63,285 nt of DNA from Bacteroidota bacterium (GCA_018267545.1 JAFDYG010000451.1:1-63285), one strand, 5' to 3'; counted from the stretch's first letter, positions 1 through 9,532 are shown. Numbers and translations are program-made. The notes: generated from the letters alone by a model not told the origin.

Positions 1-168
1 CCTGTGCCGGGAGACGCCGGAGATGGTTTTATCCGGGAGAAAGACCGTTACGTCATAATTTCGGTCGGCCAGGCTCCTTACCATTTCCCGGCAATAGGTG
101 CTGATCCCCCCGCCATAGAATGGAGGGTACTCGGTAGTCAGTAACCAGTATTTTGACCTTTCCTCCAT
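1..168 (-). CDS. Glycosyltransferase family 4 protein, N-terminal part only
   Basis: The first 56 codons of a gene that runs off the left edge. It starts at an ATG at 168 and stays open to base 1. The start reads MEERSKYWLLTTEYPPFYGG, followed by GISTYCREMV and a DVTVFLP strand. That matches the first Rossmann strand and glycine-rich loop of GT-B retaining glycosyltransferases (TEYPP, GGGIS). Its first 31 bases overlap the end of the GT2-GT4 gene upstream on the same strand, so the two are probably translationally coupled. Role inferred: sugar transfer in the same surface-glycan locus. The catalytic C-terminal half lies outside the window, so the donor sugar and completeness cannot be judged. 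Confidence 0.75.
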   Translation of the reverse strand, partial: MEERSKYWLLTTEYPPFYGGGISTYCREMVRSLADRNYDVTVFLPDKTISGVSRHR

Positions 169-2291
169 ATGTGACTGATGGGTCTTTTGCGGGTGAGCAC
201 TTTGAATATTCGATGAAGCAGGATGATCTCCCGGCGACTTTTCCAAGGATGTTTTCTTTTTTCCGCTTGCAAAATAATCCATCTTCTTGCAAAAAGGCTA
301 TAACGCTGCAAAATTATTGCCTCTTCTTCACCACTTGTATTTCCTCCCGTTACGGCCGCCAGCGCATCTTCCAAAATATCCCGAAGCTCCGCCCAGGTCG
401 AATGCTGGTCGAAAAATTCTTCGACGCGCATCCTTCCGGCCATCCCCATTTGAAGCCGCCGCTCCGGGTCCCGGAGAAGCCCGGACACCGCTTCGGCCGT
501 ATCTTCTACAAGTTTTTCGGAAAGCGAAATAAGGATCCCGCAGTCGCCCGTTACCAGCTCGCGCTGACCACCGACATCCGTAGCTACTATCGGCAGACCC
601 GCGGCCATGGCTTCGTACAGCACCGTCGCAATCCCCTCCCAGGCCGAAGGCAGGACCATCAGATCGGCACACCGGATATAATCCAGGGCCCGGGCATGCG
701 GCACCGAACGGATCAGCTGAAAATGGTCCGTCAGCCCCTGGCGGTAGATCTTTTCTTCCAGCTGCGCACGGTCGGGGCCGTCACCGCAAACGACCAGGAT
801 AAAATCCTGCCCTTTCCCGACCAGCGATGCGGCAATGTCGGGCAGGAGCAGCACATTCTTCTGATGGGTTAGCCGCCCTACGAATACCAGAACCGGCTTG
901 TCCGCCGGTACCCCGAGCTGTTGCCTGAGCCGCTCCTTTTGCCCGCCGTCGAGTGGAAGGATCGCCTCGGTGTCCGTATTGATATAAAGGGTCCGCAGCT
1001 TGTCCGCCCGAACTCCCTGCTTTTTCATAAACTCTCCAAGCCACTGGCTGATTACGACGTGCCTGTCGATCAACGAGGTAAATTCGGCCGCAATCTTTGG
1101 AAACCCTCCGCCCTGCCAACCCATGTCTTCTATATGATTTATATCGATGATGGGTAACCGGGGATATCGATGCCGGACGTACGGCAGGAGATGATAAAAG
1201 GGTTCGGAGTGAGAAAGCACGACTCCATCGGGCGGCCGGCTCTCCAAAATATAGCGCAGCAGGACAGGATAAAGGCTCGCATCGGCGAGATGACCCAGGT
1301 GAAATATCGAATCCGACAACGCCCCGAATCCGGCGTCGTCATTTCGTAAAGAGGTATTCGTGGTTACGATCACAAAGTCGAATACCGGCCGTAATGCCCG
1401 CATCCACGCCAGCGTGAATTGTTCGACACCCCCCGGAGCCAGCCACGGCAGCACGACCAGGAGCAAAGGCTTACCCCCCGCACCCGCCTCCCGCTCACCG
1501 CCCGCTCTCCCCCGACCATTCGGTAGGGTAGGCATACCCGTTTTTTCATCATAGACCGCCTTTTGCGGCTTGGGAAAATGCTTGCGCAGCCTGGCCCCGT
1601 AGAGCTTTTGCAGGCTCTTTTTCGTCGCCTTCTGCCGTTCGCCATGGTCCCAATTCTCCCACTTCCCGCTGACGGCCTGGATCCGGTAATGAAACATGAT
1701 TTCCGGAATGGTATACCCCCAGTAGCCTTTTGCAGCCGCAGACAGCCAGAATTCCCAGTCCTCCAGCCCCCCTCTCCGGCTTTCGTTAAAAGGATTCTTT
1801 ACCAGGAAGTCTCTGCGAAAGAGTCCGCAAAAAGCTACCCAGTTCTCATCCAGAAATCCCAAACCCTTTTCCAGCCCCACTTTCCATTCATAGTTTTTTG
1901 CGCCAAACCCGGAAGACCAGGAGTTTACAAACGCAAAAGCCGGGTTCAGCTCCAGCGCCAGCCAGGCCTTTTCCAGGTAGTCCGGCTCGATAAGATCGTC
2001 CGCATCGAGGAAGAATATGAACTCGGCAGTCGCCAGCTCGATGCCCTTGTTTCGTGCAGCGGGTAGTCCAAGATTCGAAGGAATGTCGACGATGCGTATC
2101 CTGGGATCGGCATCGCGCCGTAACTCATCGAGCATCGAAAGAGAACCTTCTTCCTGACTTCCGTCATTGACGATAAGCCATTCCCAACGGGGATAACGCA
2201 CCGCTTTGACACAAGCCACGGTCTCCCGAAAAACGGCTCCAGTATTGTAGAAAGGAGTAACGATTTGAATAACAGGAACATCCAATTGCAT
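138..2291 (-). CDS. Bifunctional GT2-GT4 glycosyltransferase
   Basis: A 717-residue fusion of two glycosyltransferases. Residues about 5-235 are a GT-A fold family 2 domain: VTPFYNTG near the start, VNDGS at 41-45 and the metal-binding DADD at 96-99. A short Gly/Arg-rich linker (about 258-272) leads to a GT-B family 4 domain: WLAPGGVEQ near 285, VGRLTHQKN near 470 and the E-x7-E motif EGIATVLYE at about 551-559. The last 70 residues are basic and could touch the membrane (inference). There is no signal peptide or membrane span, so it is probably a cytoplasmic enzyme adding two successive sugars to a lipid-linked glycan. The next gene overlaps its 3' end by 31 bases. The family calls are firm; the substrates are unknown. 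Confidence 0.88.
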   Translation of the reverse strand: MQLDVPVIQIVTPFYNTGAVFRETVACVKAVRYPRWEWLIVNDGSQEEGSLSMLDELRRDADPRIRIVDIPSNLGLPAARNKGIELATAEFIFFLDADDLIEPDYLEKAWLALELNPAFAFVNSWSSGFGAKNYEWKVGLEKGLGFLDENWVAFCGLFRRDFLVKNPFNESRRGGLEDWEFWLSAAAKGYWGYTIPEIMFHYRIQAVSGKWENWDHGERQKATKKSLQKLYGARLRKHFPKPQKAVYDEKTGMPTLPNGRGRAGGEREAGAGGKPLLLVVLPWLAPGGVEQFTLAWMRALRPVFDFVIVTTNTSLRNDDAGFGALSDSIFHLGHLADASLYPVLLRYILESRPPDGVVLSHSEPFYHLLPYVRHRYPRLPIIDINHIEDMGWQGGGFPKIAAEFTSLIDRHVVISQWLGEFMKKQGVRADKLRTLYINTDTEAILPLDGGQKERLRQQLGVPADKPVLVFVGRLTHQKNVLLLPDIAASLVGKGQDFILVVCGDGPDRAQLEEKIYRQGLTDHFQLIRSVPHARALDYIRCADLMVLPSAWEGIATVLYEAMAAGLPIVATDVGGQRELVTGDCGILISLSEKLVEDTAEAVSGLLRDPERRLQMGMAGRMRVEEFFDQHSTWAELRDILEDALAAVTGGNTSGEEEAIILQRYSLFARRWIILQAEKRKHPWKSRREIILLHRIFKVLTRKRPISHIWRKGQNTGY

Positions 2292-2394
2292 TAATCTGCA
2301 GATATTAGAAATAAGAAAATGTCATGCTAAAGTGCAAGTTTATGAAAAACTATTGCCTCCCTCAGGCCCAGAGAGGATTTTTAAAAGACTTTGT

Positions 2395-2411
2395 ATTTAT
2401 TTGAAATAAAT
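2395..2411. promoter_or_regulatory. 17-bp perfect palindrome in divergent intergenic region
   Basis: ATTTATTT-G-AAATAAAT lies between the divergent genes starting at 2291 and 2473. An operator serving one or both glycan units is possible. AT-rich palindromes also occur by chance, and no clear TTTG/TAnnTTTG pair is centred on it. Confidence 0.25.
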
Positions 2412-2472
2412 CTTTTAGCTTCGTTGCTTCTAAAAACGTAATACTAATAACCTAAAAGAAACTCCTAACTGA

Positions 2473-3168
2473 ATGATATTCAAGCCTTATTCAAATCAGA
2501 ATTACAGTTCTGTATTGAAAAAAGGCGGGGCTTCCGACTATGACTATCCTTTCCTTCCCGCCGGAAATTTTATTTATCGTTTTTCCATCAGGAATCCTTC
2601 TACCGATGCCTTCGAATTAGTAATGAAGATATCGGATGCCCAGGGTAATAGTGAAGAACACACCTTCGAAAGCAATCAACTTTTTATTAGGGAAGAAGTT
2701 AATATTAAAAAAAGCTCGGATAACTTCAATTCTCCCCTCAGGGTATCCTTTCTATTGAAGAAAGGCGCCGAGCTCGACATCCAATTGCCCGTTAGCCTGA
2801 TCATGACTTCTTCTGTCAAAGAGAAGAAACAGAACTATCTCAGCACGGTCAACAGAGTTAAAAATGCTTTCTCAGAGCAACTCAAGCTCGCAGGAGCAGG
2901 TAACGCATCTTCCAATTCCCTTTTCAATGCAGACGTACAGGCCCGGCTTCTTTCGTTCAAACAAGCGGAAAGTCAGCTCGACTATGTCATATACCATAAG
3001 CTATTCGTTCCAGACGGTTCCCGCGGCCTGCTGAAGGCCAAACGGGCCTTCTACAGAAGAATGCTGAGGTTCATATACAGAAGGCTGACAAAGAACACGG
3101 TCCGTAAAGAATATATCGTCAAAATATATAGGAACTACGTCAACCTCAATACCCTATTCGAGAACTAG
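2473..3168 (+). CDS. Uncharacterised protein of glycan locus (beta-rich N-terminus, basic C-terminus)
   Basis: 231 residues of no recognised family. Residues 1-110 alternate short hydrophobic strands and polar turns (GNFIYRFSIRNPST, FELVMKISDAQGN), as in a small beta-sandwich. Residues 115-180 are helical. The end is strongly basic and aromatic (KAKRAFYRRMLRFIYRRLT), like an amphipathic helix that could sit on acidic lipid or bind another protein. There is no signal peptide. It begins a same-strand run with the giant glycosyltransferase 41 bases downstream and two methyltransferases, so a part in making or modifying the same glycan is likely (inference). It could instead be a docking subunit. 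Confidence 0.7.
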   Translation: MIFKPYSNQNYSSVLKKGGASDYDYPFLPAGNFIYRFSIRNPSTDAFELVMKISDAQGNSEEHTFESNQLFIREEVNIKKSSDNFNSPLRVSFLLKKGAELDIQLPVSLIMTSSVKEKKQNYLSTVNRVKNAFSEQLKLAGAGNASSNSLFNADVQARLLSFKQAESQLDYVIYHKLFVPDGSRGLLKAKRAFYRRMLRFIYRRLTKNTVRKEYIVKIYRNYVNLNTLFEN

Positions 3169-3209
3169 AGGTTAGCCTTATTTAATCAATCAATATATCA
3201 ATTTAGATC

Positions 3210-6200
3210 ATGCGGATCTGTATCATTACCAAGTACCTGCCGCCGGCAAAGACAGATGGCATACCTAGGAACCGGTGGGAGTACGCGCGGCATTTCGCCA
3301 AGCTTGGTCACGAAGTACATATCATTACTTCAGGAGAGAATGGAGTCGAAGAAACCAGGAACGGAATATACATCCATCATATACCCGCTTTCGACGAAAC
3401 AGTTTACAACAGATATTTCAGGGACATCCATATCATGGAGCACGTCCGCCGGCTGTTGACCTATAGCTATCTCGTCTACGAGCGGATCAAAGAATTGAAC
3501 GAAAAGATCGGCCTGGACATCATCGATGCCCCGCTCTGGGATATCGAAGGTTACCTGACGAAATTGTTCCTGCCCGGCATCCCGATGGCCCTCCGCCTCG
3601 AGTCGACCACCATGCTGATCAAGGAAATCCGTACCGGGGTGACACCCGCTAAGGACGATCATAATAATCTCGAGACGCACTTCCTGGAGATCGCCGACTC
3701 TTACGTCTTCGACAGCTGGTCCATCTTCAAGGAAACAGAAAGACTATACCAGGTGGACCTGAGCAAGAAGCCCTCCGCAATGGTCTACCATGGCATCGAG
3801 CTTGAGCCCTACGCTCCCCTCCCGCCGGCCGTCGAAAAGAAGCGCGGCGACGCCTTTCGCGTAATCATCGTCGGACGAATGGAGAAAAGAAAGGGGACGG
3901 ATATCATCGTAAAAACCATCCTCCCGGTCGCACTGAAAGAGATCCCCAAGATCGAATTCCACTTCATCGGCTTTGACAACGCCCAGTGGGACGGCTTTAA
4001 GGAAGAAACGGGGATGTTCTATACCGAATACGTAAAAAAGCATTTTTCGGAATACCTCGACAAGCAGATCTTCATACACGGCTACGTCAAGGACGACGTT
4101 CTCGCCGACCAATATAACCGCGCCGATTGCGTGCTCGGCCTATCCCGCTACGAGTCGTTCGGGCTCTTATACGTAGAGGCCATGCAGAAGGGCAAGCCCC
4201 TGATCGTGTTCGGAACGGGCGCCGTACCCGAGCTTTTCGAAAACGAGGTGGACGCGCTCGTGATCCCGCTGGAACAGCCGGTGAAGGTAGTCGATGCGCT
4301 CAAAAAGATCAACGACGACCCCGCCTTCGCCCACCGGATGGTTGGCAAGGCGCACGAAAAATTGTACGCCCGGTTTCACGCCGAAAGAATGGGAAAGGAA
4401 TGCAGCGCCTTCTTCGAAAGCGTTGTCAAGGCATACCAGGGACAAAAGGTCTACCAGGTCATGAACGCACTTTCCGACAAGGATGGAGTAAGCAACATTA
4501 CGATCGACTACGATAAATTCCTCCGATCCGAAGGTATCCTCACGCAGGTCCTCGGCACCTGGGCCACGAAACCCGTGGAGCAATACCAGCAGCCCATCGA
4601 GTCCGTTACATTCCACAATGCGGACATGATCTTATACCACTACTGGAACTATTGCGATCGCGCCGAATATTTCAACAAGCTCGAAAAAGGACGAAAGGTT
4701 TTTCTGTTCCACAACATGACCAGCCCCTCCTTCTTCGAAAAGGGCGACGAAGCCTTCGAGACGACCAGCAAAGGCTTCCAGCAGCTAAAGGACATGGACA
4801 ACTTCGACCTGTACGTCGGATTTTCCGATTATTCGGTGAAGATCATGGAACAGTCCATTTCTACTCCTATCGAGACCTTCGTGCTGCCCCCCTTGATTGA
4901 CCCCAGGATCATCCTGGAACGACCCTTCGACCCCGCAGTGGTCGAATCCGTCCGCCAGCGCTCTTCGTTCAATATTCTCTTTGTCGGCCGTATCGCCAAT
5001 AGCAAACGGCAGGACGACCTCGCCCGTTTCTTCGCGTACTATGTTTCGGAAGTAAACCCCGACACACACCTGATCCTGGTCGGAGGCGGTCATGATAAAT
5101 TTGTCCGCCAGCTCGCCGAGAAGATCAAAGAGCTGGGCCTTGCCGGAAAGGTCACCCTGACAGGAAAGGTTTCCGACAACGAACTATACAGCTACTACCG
5201 CGCTTCCGATATCTATATTTCCATGAGCGAGCACGAAGGCTTCGGCATTCCGCTGGTGGAAGCAATGACCTTCGGCATTCCGGTCCTGGCCTATAACTGT
5301 ACTTCCATCCCCGACACGGTTGGAGACAACGGCGGACTTTTCAGCCAAAAGGACAATAAGGAGATCGCCGTGCTCGTCGAAAAGGTAAGGACCGACTCTG
5401 CCTTCCGCGAGGAAATGATCCGCAAACAAAACATCCAGCTGAAGAAATACTCGGCCGAAAACGTCAAAAAAGCGTTTACCGAGATGGAAGAGCTGCTCGA
5501 TGAACAGTTCAAGAAGCGCGGAGCCAGACGCAAAGACGAATTCCTGAGCGAATACAACATTCCCTTCAACGACCCCGACATCGTACGCGAAGGAAAATGC
5601 GACTACCGCGACGACGGCTTTATCTGCCTGGAATCGAGCGGCGTTACAAAATCCAGAATAATCATCGACGCCGAATTCGAATCCTTCGAGCTCAACCTGC
5701 TCATGCACGAGTGGGGCGGTAAGGGAACCATCCAGGTCGACGACATCTATACCGAAGAATTCGACCTTTACTCGAGCCAGTGGAAGATCGAGACGTTTAC
5801 TTCCGCGACCAAACTACCCTTTGGACCACACCGCATCATCATCGAAGCGCTGTCCGAACGGAACATCGACTCCAAGGGCTCCGAAATACTATTCAAGAAC
5901 ATTACCCTCTTTGGACCCAGCCGGCCCAGGATCATAAAGAACCTGAATCCCAAGACACCCCTGGCCAGACCGGTGGTCGCGGAGAAGCTGAAACCCGTCA
6001 ATGCCCGGCCCAATCGCTCCTCCAAAGGCGTATGGCTCACCGACGTAAAGAAAGCAACGGAACCCATCTTTACGTATACGGGGGAATGGTCTGTAAAAGA
6101 CGGAATGTTCAAGTACGCGGTCGGCAACAAGGGACTCAACCAGTGCTCGTTCGAGCTTTCTTTCACCGAGCTGGAGCTGGCTTTCATGGTCCACGCCTGG

Positions 6201-7466
6201 TGCGGAATCGTAAAGGTGACGGTCGACGACACCTATACGGAAGTGATCAACCTCTTCAGCGAGCAGCACGGAGCCCGGCAGGTCAGGCTCTCCCATATTT
6301 TCGACGAGAAGCCGCACAAGGTCGTGATCACGCCCATCAACGACAAGCACAAAAACGCCCACGACTACCAGGTCTTCCTCAAGGAAGTTTCCACCCACCA
6401 CTATATCCCCGTCGATATAGACGACGAGACCCTGGCGCAGGACTATAAAATATCCATCAACGTAAATACGATGAACCGCGGGCCCTATCTTGAAGCGCTG
6501 CTCAAGGCCCTGGTCTTTCAGACCTACCCCCATTTCGAGGTGGTCATCGTCAACGGACCTTCCACCGATAACACGGAGGAAATCCTCAACCGCTACAAGG
6601 ACAGGATCAAGATCACCCACTGCCCCGACGCCAACCTCACCCGCTCGAGGAATATCGGCATCAAGAACTCCGCAGGCAACTACGTCGCCTATATCGACGA
6701 CGACGCCATTCCCTGCGACGAGTACTGGCTGGAAAACTACGTCTACTACCTGGTCTATCGCAAGGACCAGCAAATAGGAGCGATCGGCGGACCCGTCAAG
6801 CACCGGGATACCGACTTCTTCGAATACAACAACGGGGTAAGCTCCGACTATGCCGTACAGGTCTTCGACGTAACCTACCTGAACGGCAGGACCGTGGACG
6901 GCAACCGATGGTTCTACCGCGTTTGCGGCTGCAACAACATCATGAGCCGCAAAGCGCTCTACGACATCGGCGGCTTCGACGAAAGAATGTACCACTACCT
7001 GGATGAAACGGACGTCTGTCTGCAGATGTGGAGACACGGATACAAGGTCGACAACCACCCGCTCAACTATGTACGGCATTATAAGGCAACGAACGAATAC
7101 CGGAAGAGCGACTACGATATCCGCTGGGACGTCATTTCCCGATCCGATACCTTCTTCTGTATCCGGAACGGCGACGACTTTATCCTGTTCCGGATCCTGA
7201 AGCTCTATGCACTCTTTAAGAAGAAACACTTCTACAAAGAGATCTATGACCTGCTGGAAAAGAAAAAGATCGATAAAGCCGCCTTCAAACGCTACAAAAA
7301 GATGATTTGGTCCGGCTTTTGGACAGGGATGAAGTGGGGATTGTCTCAAAAAACAAAGAAGAATTACCTGACCGAACAAAATAACGACTTTAAATATTTT
7401 AACGATCAGGCCCTTCTTAAGGAAGAAAAAAAGAACCTGAAACAAGCAATCGGACATTTACAATAA
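3210..7466 (+). CDS. Giant GT4-GT4-beta-sandwich(x2)-GT2 glycosyltransferase
   Basis: 1418 residues holding three predicted glycosyltransferase domains. The first GT4 domain is about 1-400 (VGRMEKRKG near 220, ESFGLLYVE near 314). The second GT4 domain is about 413-770 (FVGRIANSKRQ near 590, EGFGIPLVE near 675). The GT2 domain is about 1080-1330 (VNTMNRGPY, VNGPSTDNT, IDDDAIP near 1162, FDERMYHYLDETD). Between them lie two related beta-rich modules, about 795-915 and 950-1065. They share the pattern L-x4-H-x-W-x-G-x4-V-x-VDD-x-YTE, seen at 830-857 and again at 992-1019. These resemble jelly-roll carbohydrate-binding or CE2-type N-terminal domains (inference). No membrane span is visible. It probably builds several consecutive linkages of a repeat unit. 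Confidence 0.87.
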   Translation: MRICIITKYLPPAKTDGIPRNRWEYARHFAKLGHEVHIITSGENGVEETRNGIYIHHIPAFDETVYNRYFRDIHIMEHVRRLLTYSYLVYERIKELNEKIGLDIIDAPLWDIEGYLTKLFLPGIPMALRLESTTMLIKEIRTGVTPAKDDHNNLETHFLEIADSYVFDSWSIFKETERLYQVDLSKKPSAMVYHGIELEPYAPLPPAVEKKRGDAFRVIIVGRMEKRKGTDIIVKTILPVALKEIPKIEFHFIGFDNAQWDGFKEETGMFYTEYVKKHFSEYLDKQIFIHGYVKDDVLADQYNRADCVLGLSRYESFGLLYVEAMQKGKPLIVFGTGAVPELFENEVDALVIPLEQPVKVVDALKKINDDPAFAHRMVGKAHEKLYARFHAERMGKECSAFFESVVKAYQGQKVYQVMNALSDKDGVSNITIDYDKFLRSEGILTQVLGTWATKPVEQYQQPIESVTFHNADMILYHYWNYCDRAEYFNKLEKGRKVFLFHNMTSPSFFEKGDEAFETTSKGFQQLKDMDNFDLYVGFSDYSVKIMEQSISTPIETFVLPPLIDPRIILERPFDPAVVESVRQRSSFNILFVGRIANSKRQDDLARFFAYYVSEVNPDTHLILVGGGHDKFVRQLAEKIKELGLAGKVTLTGKVSDNELYSYYRASDIYISMSEHEGFGIPLVEAMTFGIPVLAYNCTSIPDTVGDNGGLFSQKDNKEIAVLVEKVRTDSAFREEMIRKQNIQLKKYSAENVKKAFTEMEELLDEQFKKRGARRKDEFLSEYNIPFNDPDIVREGKCDYRDDGFICLESSGVTKSRIIIDAEFESFELNLLMHEWGGKGTIQVDDIYTEEFDLYSSQWKIETFTSATKLPFGPHRIIIEALSERNIDSKGSEILFKNITLFGPSRPRIIKNLNPKTPLARPVVAEKLKPVNARPNRSSKGVWLTDVKKATEPIFTYTGEWSVKDGMFKYAVGNKGLNQCSFELSFTELELAFMVHAWCGIVKVTVDDTYTEVINLFSEQHGARQVRLSHIFDEKPHKVVITPINDKHKNAHDYQVFLKEVSTHHYIPVDIDDETLAQDYKISINVNTMNRGPYLEALLKALVFQTYPHFEVVIVNGPSTDNTEEILNRYKDRIKITHCPDANLTRSRNIGIKNSAGNYVAYIDDDAIPCDEYWLENYVYYLVYRKDQQIGAIGGPVKHRDTDFFEYNNGVSSDYAVQVFDVTYLNGRTVDGNRWFYRVCGCNNIMSRKALYDIGGFDERMYHYLDETDVCLQMWRHGYKVDNHPLNYVRHYKATNEYRKSDYDIRWDVISRSDTFFCIRNGDDFILFRILKLYALFKKKHFYKEIYDLLEKKKIDKAAFKRYKKMIWSGFWTGMKWGLSQKTKKNYLTEQNNDFKYFNDQALLKEEKKNLKQAIGHLQ

Positions 7467-7482
7467 CCATTAAAAAATCAAT

Positions 7483-8199
7483 ATGACACCGGACCTGGCA
7501 TTTGTAGAATACCTGTACACCAAATATCGTTACGAAATACAGGGAATGCATGCGATTCAAAAGCAGCGCATTTCTCAGCTGGATTTCAAGCCCCATTTCG
7601 ACGACATGGAATCGGAGCTGCTTTACATGCTGGTCCGCGAATTTGCCCCCTCTTTTAGCATCGAGTTTTCTCCTTACTTTGGATACTCCACAACCTGGAT
7701 CCTCGCCGCGCTTCGGAAGAACAACAACGGTCTGCTCAAGTCATTCGACATCGTCGACTTTTCATACCCCAAGGTCAAAGCCAGCGGGCTCGCAGACCGC
7801 TGGGAATTCGTACTTGGTGATGTCACACAGAACTATCCGATCTTCGAATACGCCGATATCGATTTTGTATTCATCGACTCCGACCACACCCGCGAATTTG
7901 CCAATAGATACTGCCGTGAGTTCCTGGCCCCATTGCACGAACAGGCTATCAAAAGCTGCAAGATCATACCTGTAATGACGCACGACATCTATTCCTGGGA
8001 AACGAAAGAAGTGCCGACAGAAGAAGGTGAAGAAGTACTGAACTTCCTGAAGGAAAGAGATATCCCTTATTTTACGGCGAGCTGTTTCTATGAAAACTTC
8101 CCCAAACTCAAGGAAATCCGTGGAAAGCTGGGCATTACCTCAAGTGTGCATGCCGTGGAAGGCAATCCCAGCATCATGTATTTTCTCGGCGTGCGCTAG
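7483..8199 (+). CDS. Class I SAM-dependent methyltransferase (Methyltransf_24-like)
   Basis: 238 residues. The fold is visible as a modified motif I (IEFSPYFGYST, about 60-70), an acidic strand end (SFDIVDF), a GDVTQ motif and FVFIDSDHT near 127-135, followed by a C-terminal half with HDIY. Proteins of this type modify sugars or small acceptors; the FIDSDH metal/SAM region is typical of the Methyltransf_24 group (family knowledge). It starts 16 bases after the giant glycosyltransferase and 28 bases before a second methyltransferase, so all three are probably co-transcribed. Likely role: O-methylation of a glycan sugar or chain end (inference). Motif I lacks the usual GxGxG, so activity should not be assumed. 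Confidence 0.72.
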   Translation: MTPDLAFVEYLYTKYRYEIQGMHAIQKQRISQLDFKPHFDDMESELLYMLVREFAPSFSIEFSPYFGYSTTWILAALRKNNNGLLKSFDIVDFSYPKVKASGLADRWEFVLGDVTQNYPIFEYADIDFVFIDSDHTREFANRYCREFLAPLHEQAIKSCKIIPVMTHDIYSWETKEVPTEEGEEVLNFLKERDIPYFTASCFYENFPKLKEIRGKLGITSSVHAVEGNPSIMYFLGVR

Positions 8200-8227
8200 T
8201 CACCGGTCGTGACCTTTTAAAGCAGCC

Positions 8228-9172
8228 ATGAGCACCAATTTACTGGAAATTTTCGGGGACCTTTCCCTGAACGAGATCTTTACATCCAATGAGGTAGTCG
8301 AATTGCAGCGGGATAGAGAAGAAGATTCCTGGATAGAGTTTCCGCCCGAAGATTTTTTGGAATTTGTCGCGTCATACCCGCGAACTCCATTCGATCGGGT
8401 ACCTCCGTCGCCGGATTACCATAAGGAGCCCAGCTTCCTGATGGTTCAGGCGCATCGATTTTGGATAACGGCCTCCCGGGTGTATCGACAGCTGCAAGCC
8501 ACGTCCGCAAAGACTTTTGTCGACCTGGGGAGCTATCCTTTCTTCCTGCCGTTTATCTTGCGGGATTATTTTTCTTTCGACGGCGAAATTGTGGCCACGG
8601 TCAATATGCCCCTCACGGCGCAGCAAGAGAAGCTGCTAAATAAAAAAAGGATTTCTACCGCACTGCTCGACCTCGACCCGCTCATCCGGGATCCCGAAGG
8701 AAATAAGCCGGCTGAGCTGAACCTCGAATCGGGATCGGTAGACGTTGTACTGGCTTCGCACGTCATCGAGCATCTCTATCATCCCATGGATATGATCGGT
8801 ACCGCTTCCCGGCTTCTGCGGCCCGGCGGCAAGTTCATCGTCACCACGGACAACGCCCGGATGATCGATCTATTTTCAAATTATATATTCGGAAACGCTT
8901 TCTTCTACGAACCCATCGAGGGGACTGCCGCCATGACCTTTAACGACTGGAGGGGACACGTTCGCTTCTTCACGGCCGAGGAGCTGACCACAATGCTGAT
9001 GACGAAAGGATTACAGACCGGGCAGGTCGAATTCTTTCATTGCTTCTATTCGGTCTTCTTCGAAGAATATTTCAGACAGCCGCAGCTGCTGATCAATGAT
9101 TGGAAGAAAAGATGGTTGAGCAAAACGCCCTGGCTTCGAAACGACGTTTCTATAATAGCGGAGAAAAAATGA
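8228..9172 (+). CDS. SAM-dependent methyltransferase (Methyltransf_11-like)
   Basis: 314 residues. A Rossmann core occupies about 95-240: TFVDLGSYPFFLP as motif I, VDVVLASHVIEHLYHP as the motif IV/post-motif region and LLRPGGKFIVTTDNA as motif VI. The VIEHLYHP stretch is diagnostic of the Methyltransf_11/23 group. The N-terminal 90 residues are an acidic cap, and the C-terminus resembles acceptor-binding helices. It ends one base before the convergent coiled-coil gene. As last gene of the run 2473-9172 it probably methylates a sugar made by the neighbouring glycosyltransferases (inference). Confidence 0.8.
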   Translation: MSTNLLEIFGDLSLNEIFTSNEVVELQRDREEDSWIEFPPEDFLEFVASYPRTPFDRVPPSPDYHKEPSFLMVQAHRFWITASRVYRQLQATSAKTFVDLGSYPFFLPFILRDYFSFDGEIVATVNMPLTAQQEKLLNKKRISTALLDLDPLIRDPEGNKPAELNLESGSVDVVLASHVIEHLYHPMDMIGTASRLLRPGGKFIVTTDNARMIDLFSNYIFGNAFFYEPIEGTAAMTFNDWRGHVRFFTAEELTTMLMTKGLQTGQVEFFHCFYSVFFEEYFRQPQLLINDWKKRWLSKTPWLRNDVSIIAEKK

Positions 9173-9532
9173 TTAACGATTGAAAAGCTTTTGACGGATC
9201 GTACCCAGCAGGCTTCGCTTTTCATACGTCCGTTTATACCATTCCAGATCCTTTTGATAATTGCTGATATCGCTCAACAGCTTGTTGATCAGCTGCCGGG
9301 TTCCTTCATTGGCCTGGCGGCATTCGAGCAGCTGCCCTTCCAGCCGCTGAATGACCACTTCCTTCTCCTCCATCTGGGTCTTCAGCTGCCTGATGTGCTC
9401 GTCCTGCTTCCCGATCAGGTCCTGCTTGAACGAGATCTCCTTATCCATGTATAACCGGATCTTCTCCAGACTTTCATGAATGGAGTGCAGCTCAAAATCT
9501 TTATCGGCATTGTTATCAATCACAGAATACAT
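9173..9532 (-). CDS. Small coiled-coil protein
   Basis: 119 residues from an ATG at 9532. An alternative TTG at 9601 would overlap the upstream gene's stop but adds a poorly credible N-terminus. Residues about 15-95 form a long heptad-rich coiled coil (LEKIRLYMDKEISFKQ, IRQLKTQMEEKEVVIQRLEG). The tail is basic (LLGTIRQKLFNR). Coiled-coil tails like this occur as separate proteins or domains attached to glycan-chain glycosyltransferases and may measure chain length or scaffold the complex (family knowledge, weak). It lies 65 bases after a GT4 gene on the same strand. It has no signal peptide and its function is unknown. Confidence 0.65.
   Translation of the reverse strand: MYSVIDNNADKDFELHSIHESLEKIRLYMDKEISFKQDLIGKQDEHIRQLKTQMEEKEVVIQRLEGQLLECRQANEGTRQLINKLLSDISNYQKDLEWYKRTYEKRSLLGTIRQKLFNR

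Noticed and set aside
5889-7457. Long open frame opposite the triple glycosyltransferase
   Set aside because: It is fully antisense to conserved domains and rich in Val/Asp/Leu from complementing GC-rich third positions. No family features.
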